Numbered from the stretch's first letter, positions 28,699-37,585 are shown. The stretch is DNA of 64,000 nucleotides from Azospirillum melinis (GCF_013340935.1 NZ_WHOS01000001.1:329849-393848); one strand, 5' to 3'. Program-made: numbers and translations. The notes: generated by a model from the letters alone, not told the origin.

Positions 28699-30822
28699 AT
28701 GCCGTCGCCGGCCCAGACTGAAGCGGTTCCGTCCAACCCTGTCCAGTATGCGCGCCAGGGACGCGTCGGCGTCATCACCGTCGATTATCCGCCGGTGAAC
28801 GCCGTCGGCCATGGCGTGCGCAGCGGGCTGGTTGCGGCATTGGACGCCGGGCTGGACGACGATGGGGCCGAGGCACTGCTAATCGTCTGCGCCGGACGCA
28901 CCTTCATGGCCGGGGCTGACATCCGGGAGTTCGGCAAGCCGTCCGCTCCGCCGACCCTGCCGGAGGTGGTGGCGCACCTCGATGCGGCGGCCAAGCCGGT
29001 GATCGCCGCCATCCATGGCACGGCGCTGGGCGGCGGGCAGGAGGTGGCGCTGGCCTGCCATGTCCGCGTCGCGTTGAAGTCGGCAAAGCTCGGCCTGCCG
29101 GAGGTCAAGCTGGGCCTGCTGCCGGGGGCCGGCGGCACGCAGCGGCTGCCCAGGCTGGTCGGGGCGGCCAAGGCGCTGGACATGATCCTGTCCGGCGATC
29201 CGGTGGGTGCCGAAGAGGCGCTGGCCATCGGCCTCGTCGATGCGGTGGAAGACGGCACCTCCCCCCTGGAGGCCGGCCTGCACGCTGCCGAACGGCTGCT
29301 GGCCGACGGGAGCCGCCCGCAGCCGGTCAGCGCCCGCACCGACCGCATCGCCGGCACCGATCCCGCCCTGTTCACAGCGAAGCGGGCCGAGCTTGCAAAG
29401 CGGCAACCGCACCTGTTCTCTCCCCACCGCATCGTCGATGCGGTGGAGGCCGCCGTCACCCTGCCCTTCGACGAGGGTACGGCGCGCGAACGCGAGCTGT
29501 TCCTCGCCTGCATGGACTCGCCCCAGCGGGCCGGCCTGATCCACGCCTTCTTCGCAGAGCGTGAGGTAGCGAAGGTTCCCGGCCTGCCGGCCGGGACGCC
29601 GACGCGCGACATCCGCAGGATCGGCGTGATCGGCGCCGGCACCATGGGCGGAGGCATCGCCATGTGCTTCGCCAATGCCGGCATTCCAGTCGTGCTGGTC
29701 GACAGCGCGCAGGAGGGGCTGGAACGCGGCATCGCCGCCATCCGCCGCAATTATGACTCCACCCTCCGCAAGGGCCGCCTGACCGCGGCACAGCTGGACG
29801 AGCGGATGGCGCTGATCCATCCCACCCTGTCCTACGATGAACTGGCCGACGCCGATCTGGTGGTGGAGGCGGCCTTCGAGAGCATGGAGGTCAAGCAGGC
29901 GATCTTCCAGACGCTGGACCGGACCTGCAAGCCGGGGGCGATCCTCGCCACCAACACCTCGACGCTGGACGTGGACGCCATCGCCGCGGCGACCGGCCGG
30001 CCCCAGGACGTGCTCGGCATGCATTTCTTCAGCCCGGCCAACGTCATGCGCCTGCTGGAGGTGGTGCGCGGGGCCAGGACATCCGACACGGTGCTGGCGA
30101 CGGCGATGGGGCTGGCGCGCCGGATCGGCAAGGTCGGCGTGGCGGTCGGTGTCTGCTACGGCTTCGTCGGCAACCGCATCCTGCACCAGCGCGGCCGGGA
30201 GTCGATGGCCCTGGTCGAGGAAGGTGCCAGCCCGGAGCAGGTCGACCGCGTGCTGACCGAGTTCGGTTTCCCGCTCGGCCATTTCTCGATGACCGACCTT
30301 GCCGGGATCGATGTCGGCTGGCGCATCCGCGAGGAGCGGCGCAAGGCCGGCGATCCGGAGGCGCAGTCGCCCAACTGGCTCGACACCCTGGCAGAGCGTG
30401 GGCGGTACGGCCAGAAGACCTCGGCCGGCGTCTACCGCTACGAGCCCGGCAGCCGTACCCCGATCCCCGATCCGGAGGTGGCGGCGGTGATCGAGGAGGA
30501 CCGCCGCCGCCGCGGCATCACCCCGCGTCCGGTCAGCGACGGGGAGGTCCGCGAACGCTGCCTTTATGCGATGGTGAACGAGGCGGCCAAAATCCTGGAG
30601 GAAGGCATCGCCGCCCGTCCGGTGGACATCGACGCCATCTGGCTTCACGGCTACGGCTTCCCGTCCTGGCGCGGCGGCCTGCTGTTCTGGGCCAATCAGG
30701 AAGGTCTGGGCAAGATCGCCGAAGCGATCCAGCGTTACCACCGCGACATCGGCGGCCCGCAATGGCGGCCGTCGGCTTTGCTCCTGCAATGCGCCGCCGA
30801 AGGCCGGGCCCTCGGATGCTGA
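28699..30822 (+). CDS. Enoyl-CoA hydratase / 3-hydroxyacyl-CoA dehydrogenase fusion
   Basis: 707 residues from ATG 28699, preceded by GGAGAG; an in-frame ATG at 28678 is less well placed. The N-terminal crotonase domain has FMAGADIREFGKP and GTALGGGQEVALACHV, with catalytic Glu in LPEVKLGLLPGAGGTQRLP. The dehydrogenase starts near residue 310 with the NAD loop IGVIGAGTMGGGIAMCFANAG and has GMHFFSPANVMRLLEVV. It ends with the C-terminal repeat LHGYGFPSWRGGLLFWA. It performs hydration and oxidation steps of beta-oxidation in the cytosol. The order matches FadJ/peroxisomal multifunctional enzymes. Confidence 0.94.
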   Translation: MPSPAQTEAVPSNPVQYARQGRVGVITVDYPPVNAVGHGVRSGLVAALDAGLDDDGAEALLIVCAGRTFMAGADIREFGKPSAPPTLPEVVAHLDAAAKPVIAAIHGTALGGGQEVALACHVRVALKSAKLGLPEVKLGLLPGAGGTQRLPRLVGAAKALDMILSGDPVGAEEALAIGLVDAVEDGTSPLEAGLHAAERLLADGSRPQPVSARTDRIAGTDPALFTAKRAELAKRQPHLFSPHRIVDAVEAAVTLPFDEGTARERELFLACMDSPQRAGLIHAFFAEREVAKVPGLPAGTPTRDIRRIGVIGAGTMGGGIAMCFANAGIPVVLVDSAQEGLERGIAAIRRNYDSTLRKGRLTAAQLDERMALIHPTLSYDELADADLVVEAAFESMEVKQAIFQTLDRTCKPGAILATNTSTLDVDAIAAATGRPQDVLGMHFFSPANVMRLLEVVRGARTSDTVLATAMGLARRIGKVGVAVGVCYGFVGNRILHQRGRESMALVEEGASPEQVDRVLTEFGFPLGHFSMTDLAGIDVGWRIREERRKAGDPEAQSPNWLDTLAERGRYGQKTSAGVYRYEPGSRTPIPDPEVAAVIEEDRRRRGITPRPVSDGEVRERCLYAMVNEAAKILEEGIAARPVDIDAIWLHGYGFPSWRGGLLFWANQEGLGKIAEAIQRYHRDIGGPQWRPSALLLQCAAEGRALGC

Positions 30823-30845
30823 ATCCGGAATGTGGATTTCAAACT

Positions 30846-30890
30846 GGAAACTAGTTTCCGTTACTGATTGTTAGGAATCTCCCCTATACT
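30846..30890 (+). promoter_or_regulatory. Palindrome plus sigma-70-like promoter for the 30996 gene
   Basis: GGAAACTAGTTTCC (30846-30859) is a perfect 14-bp palindrome. It is followed by TTACTG (30861-30866), an 18-bp spacer and TATACT (30885-30890), a good promoter in an AT-rich patch. The palindrome sits just upstream of the -35 box, which fits an activator site. Confidence 0.5.
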
Positions 30891-30995
30891 CTGTCGTCAG
30901 GAATGCCCCGCTGCCCCCCGACCGGCCCCCCAGCCGACGGGATCGACGGAGCGGACCTGACCCGAGGAACCCGGACCACACCGAAGGGGAAAAGC

Positions 30996-31505
30996 ATGAA
31001 GGACATCACCGTCGCAGCCACCGACTGGGGTCTCCACGCCGTCGCCTGCAGCGGCCTTCGTGACACTCCTCCCTCCGTCTGGCTCGGGACGTTGCGCAAC
31101 GCGCTGTCCGGTGCCGGCACCGGCCGTAGCCTTTTCCTGGACCTGCGGGAGGTCGGCAATTCCCCCTTGCCGCCGTCCCATCTGGGAGCCCTGGCGTCGG
31201 TCGTCGCACAGGCCGGTCACAGTGCGGTTCTGGTGTCGGACCTCCGGCTCGGCCATGCGCTGTGCGATGCGGTTCGCCGCAGCGGTTCGAACGGGGAAAT
31301 GGCTGCCGGCCTGCGCGTGCTGTCCTCGGACGGGCGCGACCGGGTCGCCATCGCCGCCGCCTACCAGTGGCTGTTGAACGGGCGGGAGCCTGCGGATGCC
31401 CTTCTGGTGTCCGACCGCCGCCCGTCTGTCCTAGTCTTCCCCGCTACCGTGGCGCACAGGCGGCCGACCTACCCCGGTTCCGCCGATCTGCGCCACGCCT
31501 CGTGA
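30996..31505 (+). CDS. Protein of unknown function, 169 residues
   Basis: I do not recognise the family. The ATG at 30996 has AAGGGGAA ahead of it; the frame open from 30903 encodes a proline-rich stretch and is rejected. The central part, RSLFLDLREVGNSPLPPSHLGALASVV, has the alternating hydrophobic pattern of a STAS-like or Rossmann-like beta-alpha unit. It is followed by AVLVSDLRLGHALCDAVRRSG. A STAS-like regulatory protein is a weak possibility. The gene has its own promoter, an upstream palindrome and a strong terminator, so it is a monocistronic unit between beta-oxidation and flagellar genes. Confidence 0.7.
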   Translation: MKDITVAATDWGLHAVACSGLRDTPPSVWLGTLRNALSGAGTGRSLFLDLREVGNSPLPPSHLGALASVVAQAGHSAVLVSDLRLGHALCDAVRRSGSNGEMAAGLRVLSSDGRDRVAIAAAYQWLLNGREPADALLVSDRRPSVLVFPATVAHRRPTYPGSADLRHAS

Positions 31506-31562
31506 CCGTCCTGTCGTAACCGCTTCATTTCCGCAGTCGTCGTCGTCTCAACTGCCTTTTCG

Positions 31563-31594
31563 CCCCGGCCGGACCCGTCCCGCCGGGGTTTTTT
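31563..31594 (+). terminator. Intrinsic terminator
   Basis: CCCCGGC (31563-31569) pairs with GCCGGGG (31582-31588) around a 12-base loop, followed directly by six T. It ends the 30996 unit and insulates the flagellar cluster that follows. Confidence 0.85.
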
Positions 31595-31625
31595 ATGTCC
31601 ATCTGAATTTTCCCGGAAGAATCTG

Positions 31626-31652
31626 CGCCAGCTTTCGCCCGCCGTTCCGTGG
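31626..31652 (+). promoter_or_regulatory. Flagellar 27-bp element, copy A (upstream of flgD)
   Basis: CGCCAGCTTTCGC, eight bases, then CCGTGG. The same element with the same internal spacing occurs at 34121 and 37509. It lies about 120 bp upstream of the flgD start. It is not a recognisable sigma-54 or sigma-28 promoter; see findings. Confidence 0.6.
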
Positions 31653-31773
31653 ATAGCCACAGAACGAACGGGGCGGCGCCAGCCCGCCGCCCATCCCGAA
31701 AAGCCATCGGCCTGAACCGCCGCGAAATCCCACCCGGATTCCGCGAACGGGCCGCGATTGGGTGGAGAAGGCG

Positions 31774-32469
31774 ATGCTGGTCGATTCCGTCAGCGCAACG
31801 ACGTCAACGACGTCGACGAAGTCCACGTCGAGCAGCTCGTCGGCCACGAGCGCGACCGACAGCTATCAGACATTCCTGACACTGTTGATGAAGCAGCTCG
31901 AGGTCCAAGATCCGACCAACCCGGTCGATACGACCACCTTCACCACCCAGCTCGTCCAGCTGTCCGGACTGGAACAGCAGATGTCGATCAACGACAAGCT
32001 TGACGAACTGAACAGCACGGTGTCCGACCTCAGCAGCACCCTGTCGTCCTCCCTCGGGTCCGGCAGCGGCGCCGTCAATTATTACGGCAAGACGGTCGAG
32101 GCCGAAGGCTCCACCACCCCGTTGCAGGACGGCGAAGCGAGCTGGGAATACGACCTCGATTCCGCGGCGTCCTCGGTCAAGCTGACCATCACCGATTCCA
32201 GCGGCAACACCGTCTACAGCGATGTCAGCTCCTCCACCGCCGCCGGCACGCACGAGGTGACCTGGGACGGCGTCGGCACCAACGGCAAGAGCTACAGCAG
32301 CGGCACCTACACCCTATCGATCACCGCGCTCGACGCCAACGGCAAGGCCATCGATACCGCCACCCGCTTCAAGGGCACCGTGACCGCCGTGGACAGCTCG
32401 TCCGGCACGGCGGTGCTGAGCGTCGGCGGCGTCAGCCTGTCGGCCGACAAGGTGCTGACGGTTTCCTGA
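31774..32469 (+). CDS. flgD: Flagellar hook-capping protein FlgD
   Basis: 231 residues from ATG 31774 with GGAG six bases upstream. After a Ser/Thr-rich N-terminus comes the FlgD_N signature YQTFLTLLMKQLEVQDPTNPVDTTTFTTQLVQLSGLEQQ (about residues 34-70). It then has the FlgD Ig-like/tudor region with GTHEVTWDGVGTNGKSYSSGTYT. It caps the growing hook and is removed when the hook is finished. It is the first gene of the hook-filament cluster, 36 bp before flgE. The Ser/Thr run at residues 6-33 is unusually long and low in complexity. Confidence 0.93.
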   Translation: MLVDSVSATTSTTSTKSTSSSSSATSATDSYQTFLTLLMKQLEVQDPTNPVDTTTFTTQLVQLSGLEQQMSINDKLDELNSTVSDLSSTLSSSLGSGSGAVNYYGKTVEAEGSTTPLQDGEASWEYDLDSAASSVKLTITDSSGNTVYSDVSSSTAAGTHEVTWDGVGTNGKSYSSGTYTLSITALDANGKAIDTATRFKGTVTAVDSSSGTAVLSVGGVSLSADKVLTVS

Positions 32470-32505
32470 CCCCTCCCCCGGACAATTCGAAAGACAGGTG
32501 CCGCC

Positions 32506-33816
32506 ATGAGCCTCACCAGCGCAATGTACAGCGCCACGTCCGGGCTGACCGCCCAGAGCAAGGCGCTCGCCAGCATCTCCAGCAACATCGCCAATTCCAG
32601 CACCACCGGCTTCAAGGGCACGGTGACGGAGTTCACCTCCTACATCAACAAGACCACCACGGTGGACGAGCAGGTCGGCGGCGTCATCGCGTCCAACACC
32701 CGCAGCGTCAGCCGCCAGGGCGAAATCCAGTCCTCGGCGACCACCACCAACATGGCGGTCAATGGCGACGGCTTCTTCGTCGTGTCGGACAAGACGTCGA
32801 GCGGCGGCACCTATTTCACCCGCAACGGCTCCTTCTCCACCGATTCCAACGGGAATCTGGTCAATTCGGAGGGCTATTACCTCTATGGCTGGGCGGTGGG
32901 CGACGACGGCACCATCAAGGCCGGCAACAAGACCTCCACCGACAGCCTGGAGGCGATCAACCTGACCAGCATCAAGGGCACGCCCAAGGCGACCTCGACG
33001 CTGGACATCGAGGCCAACCTGCCGTCCGACGCGGCGACCGGCGACAGCTTCACCACCGACGTCGAACTGTTCGATGCCCTCGGCAACAGCCATTCGGTGA
33101 CGATGACCTGGAGCAAGACGGCCGACAACACTTGGTCGCTCAACGCCTCCGACCCGACCAGCTCGGCCGACGGCACGACCACGACCGGCACGATCTCCGG
33201 TTTCCCGATCTCCATCGCCTTCAACAGCGATGGCTCGCTCGCCAGCGCCACCCAGACCGACAGCAGCGGCACCACGACCAGCGTCGATCCGTCGGCCATC
33301 GGCTTTTCGGTCGGCGGCTGGACCACCGGCGCCAGCGACAGCACGGTGACGATGTCGCTCGGCAGCGCCAACAGCACGACCGGGCTGACGCAATACGCAT
33401 CGGGCGAGAGCACTGCCGCCATCGGCGACTGGACCGCCACCGGCAACGGCTACGAGCCCGGCACGTTGACCGGGACCACCATCGACAGCAGCGGCGTGGT
33501 GCGCGCCACCTTCGACAATGGCGAGACGCGGGCGATCTACCAGATCCCCATCGCGACCTTCGCCAACTCCAACGGGCTGGAGAGCGAGAGCGGAACCACC
33601 TTTACCCAGACCTTCGAGTCCGGCAATTACCAGCTGCGCACCGCCGGCGACGGCAAGGCCGGTGAGATCGAGGCCAGCTCGCTCGAAAGCTCCACGGTTG
33701 AGCTGACCGACGAGTTCAGCCGGATGATCGTCGCGCAGCAGGCCTATTCCGCCGCGTCCAAGGTGATGACGACGGCGCAGGACATGCTGGACACGCTGAT
33801 CTCGATGAAGCGTTGA
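32506..33816 (+). CDS. flgE: Flagellar hook protein FlgE
   Basis: 436 residues. The N-terminal rod/hook motif MSLTSAMYSATSGLTAQSKA is followed by SSNIANSSTTGFKGT (residues about 25-40). The C-terminal motif ESSTVELTDEFSRMIVAQQAYSAASKVMTTAQDML is typical for FlgE. The centre is a Ser/Thr/Gly-rich hook domain. It polymerises into the hook outside the cell after export by the flagellar type III system. ATG with AGGTG upstream, 36 bp after flgD. Confidence 0.95.
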   Translation: MSLTSAMYSATSGLTAQSKALASISSNIANSSTTGFKGTVTEFTSYINKTTTVDEQVGGVIASNTRSVSRQGEIQSSATTTNMAVNGDGFFVVSDKTSSGGTYFTRNGSFSTDSNGNLVNSEGYYLYGWAVGDDGTIKAGNKTSTDSLEAINLTSIKGTPKATSTLDIEANLPSDAATGDSFTTDVELFDALGNSHSVTMTWSKTADNTWSLNASDPTSSADGTTTTGTISGFPISIAFNSDGSLASATQTDSSGTTTSVDPSAIGFSVGGWTTGASDSTVTMSLGSANSTTGLTQYASGESTAAIGDWTATGNGYEPGTLTGTTIDSSGVVRATFDNGETRAIYQIPIATFANSNGLESESGTTFTQTFESGNYQLRTAGDGKAGEIEASSLESSTVELTDEFSRMIVAQQAYSAASKVMTTAQDMLDTLISMKR

Positions 33817-33820
33817 CGCC

Positions 33821-34078
33821 ATGGCCGCCGCACCCGACGACCGCTTCGCCCGCGCCGAAGCCCTGCTGATGGAACACCGGCGGCTGACGGTCCAGGCGCG
33901 GGCCCTGCTGGCGAGGACCGCCACGCAGGCCGAGCGGCTGGCAATGGCCGACGATCTGATCGCGCTGATCGACGGGCTGGACGTGGAAAAGCGTGCGCTG
34001 GGAGCCCGGATCCACCGCGGCCGGGTCGCCAATGCCGCGATGAGCGCCTATGGGCGGGCGATGGCGACGCGGCGGTAG
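33821..34078 (+). CDS. Small helical protein in the flagellar cluster
   Basis: 85 residues, nearly all predicted helix with heptad-like leucines and alanines (RAEALLMEHRRLTVQARALL, then MADDLIALIDGLDVEKRALGARI). It starts 4 bp after the flgE stop, so it is cotranscribed. Small helical proteins at this place are often export chaperones or regulators (FliT/FlgN-like). No specific motif confirms this, and I assign no function. Confidence 0.65.
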   Translation: MAAAPDDRFARAEALLMEHRRLTVQARALLARTATQAERLAMADDLIALIDGLDVEKRALGARIHRGRVANAAMSAYGRAMATRR

Positions 34079-34120
34079 TGGGAGCGGGCAACCGAAGCCG
34101 ACGCTCCCCTCAAAAATCCC

Positions 34121-34147
34121 CGCCAGTTTTCGCACCACCCGCCGTGG
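34121..34147 (+). promoter_or_regulatory. Flagellar 27-bp element, copy B
   Basis: CGCCAGTTTTCGC, eight bases, then CCGTGG, only 31 bp before the ATG at 34179. Identical to copy A at 18 of the 19 fixed positions. Confidence 0.6.
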
Positions 34148-34178
34148 AACCAGACATCCAAAACCCGGAGCTATCGCC

Positions 34179-34751
34179 ATGGCGCTCAAGCAGACCCTGC
34201 GCAAGCCGGCCCCGCCGAGGCCCGTTCTGACCAAGGCCCAGGCTCCCGTCCAACCCCTCGCCTGGACCCCTGACCGGAGCGGCACGCCGGAAACCCCGAC
34301 CATCTTCCTCCGCGTCGACGCGGTGGAGGTGCTGGAGGCCTTCGTCGCCGAACTGGACCGCGCCGCAACGCGCGCCGAGGCGGCGGTGCGCGAGGGGCGG
34401 CCGCGCGATGCGCTGCTGGCGGCGGGCGACATGCAGACGCTGCTGCGGAGCTGGAAGGACCGGCTGGCCGATGCGCTGGCGCAGACGCGCAGCAAGCGCG
34501 TCGCCCCTGCCGTGCGCGGCGCCGCCAAGGCCGCCGCCGACCGGGTCCTGCCGGCGCTGGCCGCCCGCATGCGGGAGATGGAGGCGCAGATCAGGGTCCA
34601 CCGCGCCCGCCAGACCGCCATCGGCGCCGCCCTGCGCGCCGCCTCCACCGCACCGGCCGGCGTCTATGGCGTCGCTTATGGCCCCGGCGCCCGCTATGGC
34701 GCGCGGGTGGCGATGCGCACCACCGGCCATGTCGTCGGCCTGACGGCCTGA
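34179..34751 (+). CDS. Helical flagellar protein, possible FlgN-like chaperone
   Basis: 190 residues from ATG 34179; the frame open upstream to 34050 overlaps the previous gene and crosses the conserved element. The N-terminal 45 residues are Pro-rich, then two long helices (about 48-90 and 105-155) and a Gly/Tyr/Ala-rich tail (VYGVAYGPGARYGARV). FlgN chaperones of FlgK and FlgL are helical proteins of this size and are often encoded just before flgK; in alphaproteobacteria they often end in a YG-rich tail. That role is inferred from position and shape. A flgK gene follows after 36 bp. Confidence 0.6.
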   Translation: MALKQTLRKPAPPRPVLTKAQAPVQPLAWTPDRSGTPETPTIFLRVDAVEVLEAFVAELDRAATRAEAAVREGRPRDALLAAGDMQTLLRSWKDRLADALAQTRSKRVAPAVRGAAKAAADRVLPALAARMREMEAQIRVHRARQTAIGAALRAASTAPAGVYGVAYGPGARYGARVAMRTTGHVVGLTA

Positions 34752-34787
34752 CCATTTGAGCGCGGAAAGCCGGAAAGGAGGCCCGCC

Positions 34788-36545
34788 ATGTCGCTTCGCG
34801 TCGCCAGTTCCATCGCCTCATCGGCGCTGCGCACGTCCGAGGTCGGGATCGCCGTCGCCTCCTCCAACGTCGCCAATGCCGACACCGACGGCTACACCCG
34901 CAAGACCGCGTCCAACGTCACCCGCAGCACCGGCGTCAACGTCGCCAGCGTCGACGTCACCGCGGTCAGCAGCAACGTCGACCGCTATCTGCTGAAGACG
35001 CTCGTATCGGCCCAGTCCGACCTCGGCTACACCGATACCCGCAACAGCTATCTCGACCAGATGCAGTCGGCCTTCGGCAGCGTCAGCGACGACGACAGCG
35101 GCGGCACCGACATCGGGTCGATGATCGACGCGCTGGCCGACACGCTGGGCACGCTCGCCACCTCTCCCGAAAGCGAGAGCGCCAAGGCCGCCACCGTACA
35201 GGACCTGTCTGATCTGGCGGAGACGCTGCGCAACACCTCCTCATCCATCCAGTCGCTGCGCGCCCAGGCCGACGACGAGATCGCCACCACCGTCGACACC
35301 ATCAACGAGACGCTGACCGGCATCGATTCCCTCAACGACCGGATCGTGAAGGGCAAGGCGCTGGGCCAGAACGTCACCGACCTGGAGGACCAGCGCAACA
35401 CCGCGCTGAAGAGCCTGTCCAAGTCCATCGACGTCACCTATCAGGTCGACGACAGCGGGCTGATGCGCATCTCCACCGCGTCGGGCAAGTCGCTGCTTGA
35501 CAGCAAGGTGCATGAGCTGTCCTACACGCCGGCCGCGTCGGTCAGCGCCGGCACTGCCTACAGCGCCAGCGGCAGCAGTGGGTTCAATGGCATCATGCTG
35601 AACGGAGTGGACGTCACCGGCTCGTCGCTCGGCGGTTCGCTGGGCGCGCTGGTTCAACTGCGCGACACCGACCTGCCGGCGCAGCAGGCCGGCCTGGACG
35701 AGCTGGCGACCACCCTGATCGACACGCTGAACGCCATCCAGAACCAGGGCACCTCCTACCCGGCGCCACAAAGCCTGACCGGCACAGAGACCGTCTCGGC
35801 CGGCGACGCGCTGAAGGTGACCAGCGGCACCCTGCGCGTCGCCGTCACCGACAGTTCCGGCACGGCGGCGGAGGTCCTCGACATCGACCTGTCGACCAAA
35901 TCGACCCTTCAGGACGTCGTTGACGCCATCAACACGATGAGCAATGCCTCGGCCTCGATTTCCGCCGATGGCAAGCTGGTCATCTCCACCAACAGCGCCA
36001 GCAACGGCATCGCGCTGGGCGGCGACGCCAGCGATGGCACCACGGGCACTTTCTCCGACGCCTACGGCCTGAACGACCTGCTGACCGGCACCGGAGCCTC
36101 CGATATCAAGGTCGCTACCCGCATCGCCAACGACAGCAGCCTCCTCGCCACCGGGGCCCTGTCCTCCGCCAGCGGACTGACCGCCGGCGGCACGGCGCTG
36201 ACCAGCGGCGAGGGATCGGTGGCGAAGGCGCTGTCGGCAGCCTTTTCCGCCAGCTACGACTTCGATGCCGCCGGGTCGTTGAGCGCCCGCAGCACGAGTT
36301 TCGCCGGCTATGTCGGTGCGGTGATTCAGGGGGCGGCGACGCTCGCCGACAAGGCATCCACCGCCTACGACAGCCAGAAAACCTACACCAGCAGCCTCGA
36401 ATCGACTTTCTCGTCGCAGAGCGGCGTGAACGTCGACGAGGAGACCGCCGCGATCTCCACCCTGCAATCCGCCTACGAGGCCGCCGCCGCGGTCATGAAG
36501 ACGCTGCAGGAGATGTTCAGCACGGCGCTCGACATGGTCCAGTAG
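34788..36545 (+). CDS. flgK: Flagellar hook-associated protein FlgK
   Basis: 585 residues. The N-terminal motif SSNVANADTDGYTRKTASNV (about residues 25-45) and the C-terminal helix VNVDEETAAISTLQSAYEAAAAVMKTLQEMFSTALDMV are diagnostic. The centre is Ser/Thr/Asp-rich. FlgK forms the first junction ring between hook and filament. AAAGGAGG precedes the ATG with good spacing. It is cotranscribed with flgL (11 bp gap). Confidence 0.94.
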   Translation: MSLRVASSIASSALRTSEVGIAVASSNVANADTDGYTRKTASNVTRSTGVNVASVDVTAVSSNVDRYLLKTLVSAQSDLGYTDTRNSYLDQMQSAFGSVSDDDSGGTDIGSMIDALADTLGTLATSPESESAKAATVQDLSDLAETLRNTSSSIQSLRAQADDEIATTVDTINETLTGIDSLNDRIVKGKALGQNVTDLEDQRNTALKSLSKSIDVTYQVDDSGLMRISTASGKSLLDSKVHELSYTPAASVSAGTAYSASGSSGFNGIMLNGVDVTGSSLGGSLGALVQLRDTDLPAQQAGLDELATTLIDTLNAIQNQGTSYPAPQSLTGTETVSAGDALKVTSGTLRVAVTDSSGTAAEVLDIDLSTKSTLQDVVDAINTMSNASASISADGKLVISTNSASNGIALGGDASDGTTGTFSDAYGLNDLLTGTGASDIKVATRIANDSSLLATGALSSASGLTAGGTALTSGEGSVAKALSAAFSASYDFDAAGSLSARSTSFAGYVGAVIQGAATLADKASTAYDSQKTYTSSLESTFSSQSGVNVDEETAAISTLQSAYEAAAAVMKTLQEMFSTALDMVQ

Positions 36546-36556
36546 AGGAGACCGCG

Positions 36557-37462
36557 ATGGAACGGGTCGCGACCTACAACCATCAGAACACGCTCGTCCA
36601 ATACATGATGAAGGCCGAGGCCAAGGTGGCTGCGGAACAGGTCCGCTCGGCGTCGGGGCTGAACTCCACCGACTACAAGGGCATCGCCTCGGACAGCGGC
36701 CGGCTGGTGAATCTCGAAAGCCATTACCGCCGGCTGGAACATTATATCGACGAGGGCGAGGTCGTGAACGGCCGCATCCAGTCGATGTACGACGCCGTCG
36801 GCGGCATGTCCGACCTGACCTCCCGCCTCAGCGCGCTGATCACCGGCCTGCAAGGCAACAATGCGGCCGGCGTCGAAGGCGTGGTGGCCGAGGCCGGCCA
36901 GCTGATGGAGGAACTCGGCGGGCTGCTCAACACCCGGCAGGACGGTCGCTATCTGTTCGCCGGCGGGCGCACCGACCAGCCGGCGGTCGATCTCGACAGC
37001 TACAGCGCGGCGACCTATCCCTCCAGTGCCGACACCGGCTATTACAATGGCGATTCCACCGTTGCCCATTTCCAGGCCGCCGACGATTTCGTGCTGTCCT
37101 ACGGCGTCACCGCCGACCAGCCGGCCTTCGAGAAAGCCCTGCGCGCCTTCAGCCTGATCGCCAACATGTCGACCGATCCGGTCGACACCGATCTGCTGGC
37201 GGAGGCGACGCAACTCGCCTCCGACGCCACCGACGGGCTGTCCATCGTCCAGGCCAAGCTGGGTGCGGCCAGTTCCTCGCTGGAGAACACCATCGACCGC
37301 CATGTCGACGAGCAGCTTGTGCTGCAAACCCAGGTGGACGACATCCGCAGCGTCGATCTGGCCGAATCCACCACCAAACTGTCGCAGCTCCAGGCCTCGC
37401 TGGAAGCGACCATGAGCCTGATGAAGATCCTCGAAGAGAACAACCTGTCCAAATATCTGTGA
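36557..37462 (+). CDS. flgL: Flagellar hook-associated protein FlgL
   Basis: 301 residues with flagellin-like N- and C-terminal coiled coils. The opening MERVATYNHQNTLVQYMMKAE is followed by ASGLNSTDYKGIASDSGRLVNLE, and the end has STTKLSQLQASLEATMSLMKILEENNLSKYL. NTRQDGRYLFAGGRTDQPAV matches the FlgL central region. It forms the second hook-filament junction ring. GGAGACCGCG lies ahead of the ATG. Confidence 0.92.
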   Translation: MERVATYNHQNTLVQYMMKAEAKVAAEQVRSASGLNSTDYKGIASDSGRLVNLESHYRRLEHYIDEGEVVNGRIQSMYDAVGGMSDLTSRLSALITGLQGNNAAGVEGVVAEAGQLMEELGGLLNTRQDGRYLFAGGRTDQPAVDLDSYSAATYPSSADTGYYNGDSTVAHFQAADDFVLSYGVTADQPAFEKALRAFSLIANMSTDPVDTDLLAEATQLASDATDGLSIVQAKLGAASSSLENTIDRHVDEQLVLQTQVDDIRSVDLAESTTKLSQLQASLEATMSLMKILEENNLSKYL

Positions 37463-37508
37463 AGGGTCGGGGGCTTCGCAAAAAAGCGCTAACCCTATCT
37501 AAAAAGTC

Positions 37509-37535
37509 CGCCAGCTTTCGCCGCCTGCCCCGTGA
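37509..37535 (+). promoter_or_regulatory. Flagellar 27-bp element, copy C (upstream of flagellin)
   Basis: CGCCAGCTTTCGC, eight bases, then CCGTGA, ending 50 bp before the flagellin ATG. A run of A lies just upstream, as at copies A and B. It differs from copy A only at the last fixed position. Confidence 0.6.
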
Positions 37536-37585
37536 GTCCCGGTGAGGGTCGCCGAAACGGCCCGGTTCGATCAGGAGACCACATC

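Noticed and set aside
28879..30789. A 636-codon minus-strand open frame opposite the beta-oxidation fusion
   Set aside because: Same reason: the plus-strand gene has intact catalytic motifs, and the antisense protein is low-complexity.
32314..34032. A 572-codon minus-strand open frame opposite flgD, flgE and the small gene after flgE
   Set aside because: It covers recognised flagellar genes and has no recognisable domain.
31626..37535. Sigma-54 or sigma-28 promoter as the explanation for the three conserved elements
   Set aside because: There is no GG 10 bases upstream of GC, and no TAAA-N15-GCCGATAA pattern; the element is left as unexplained.
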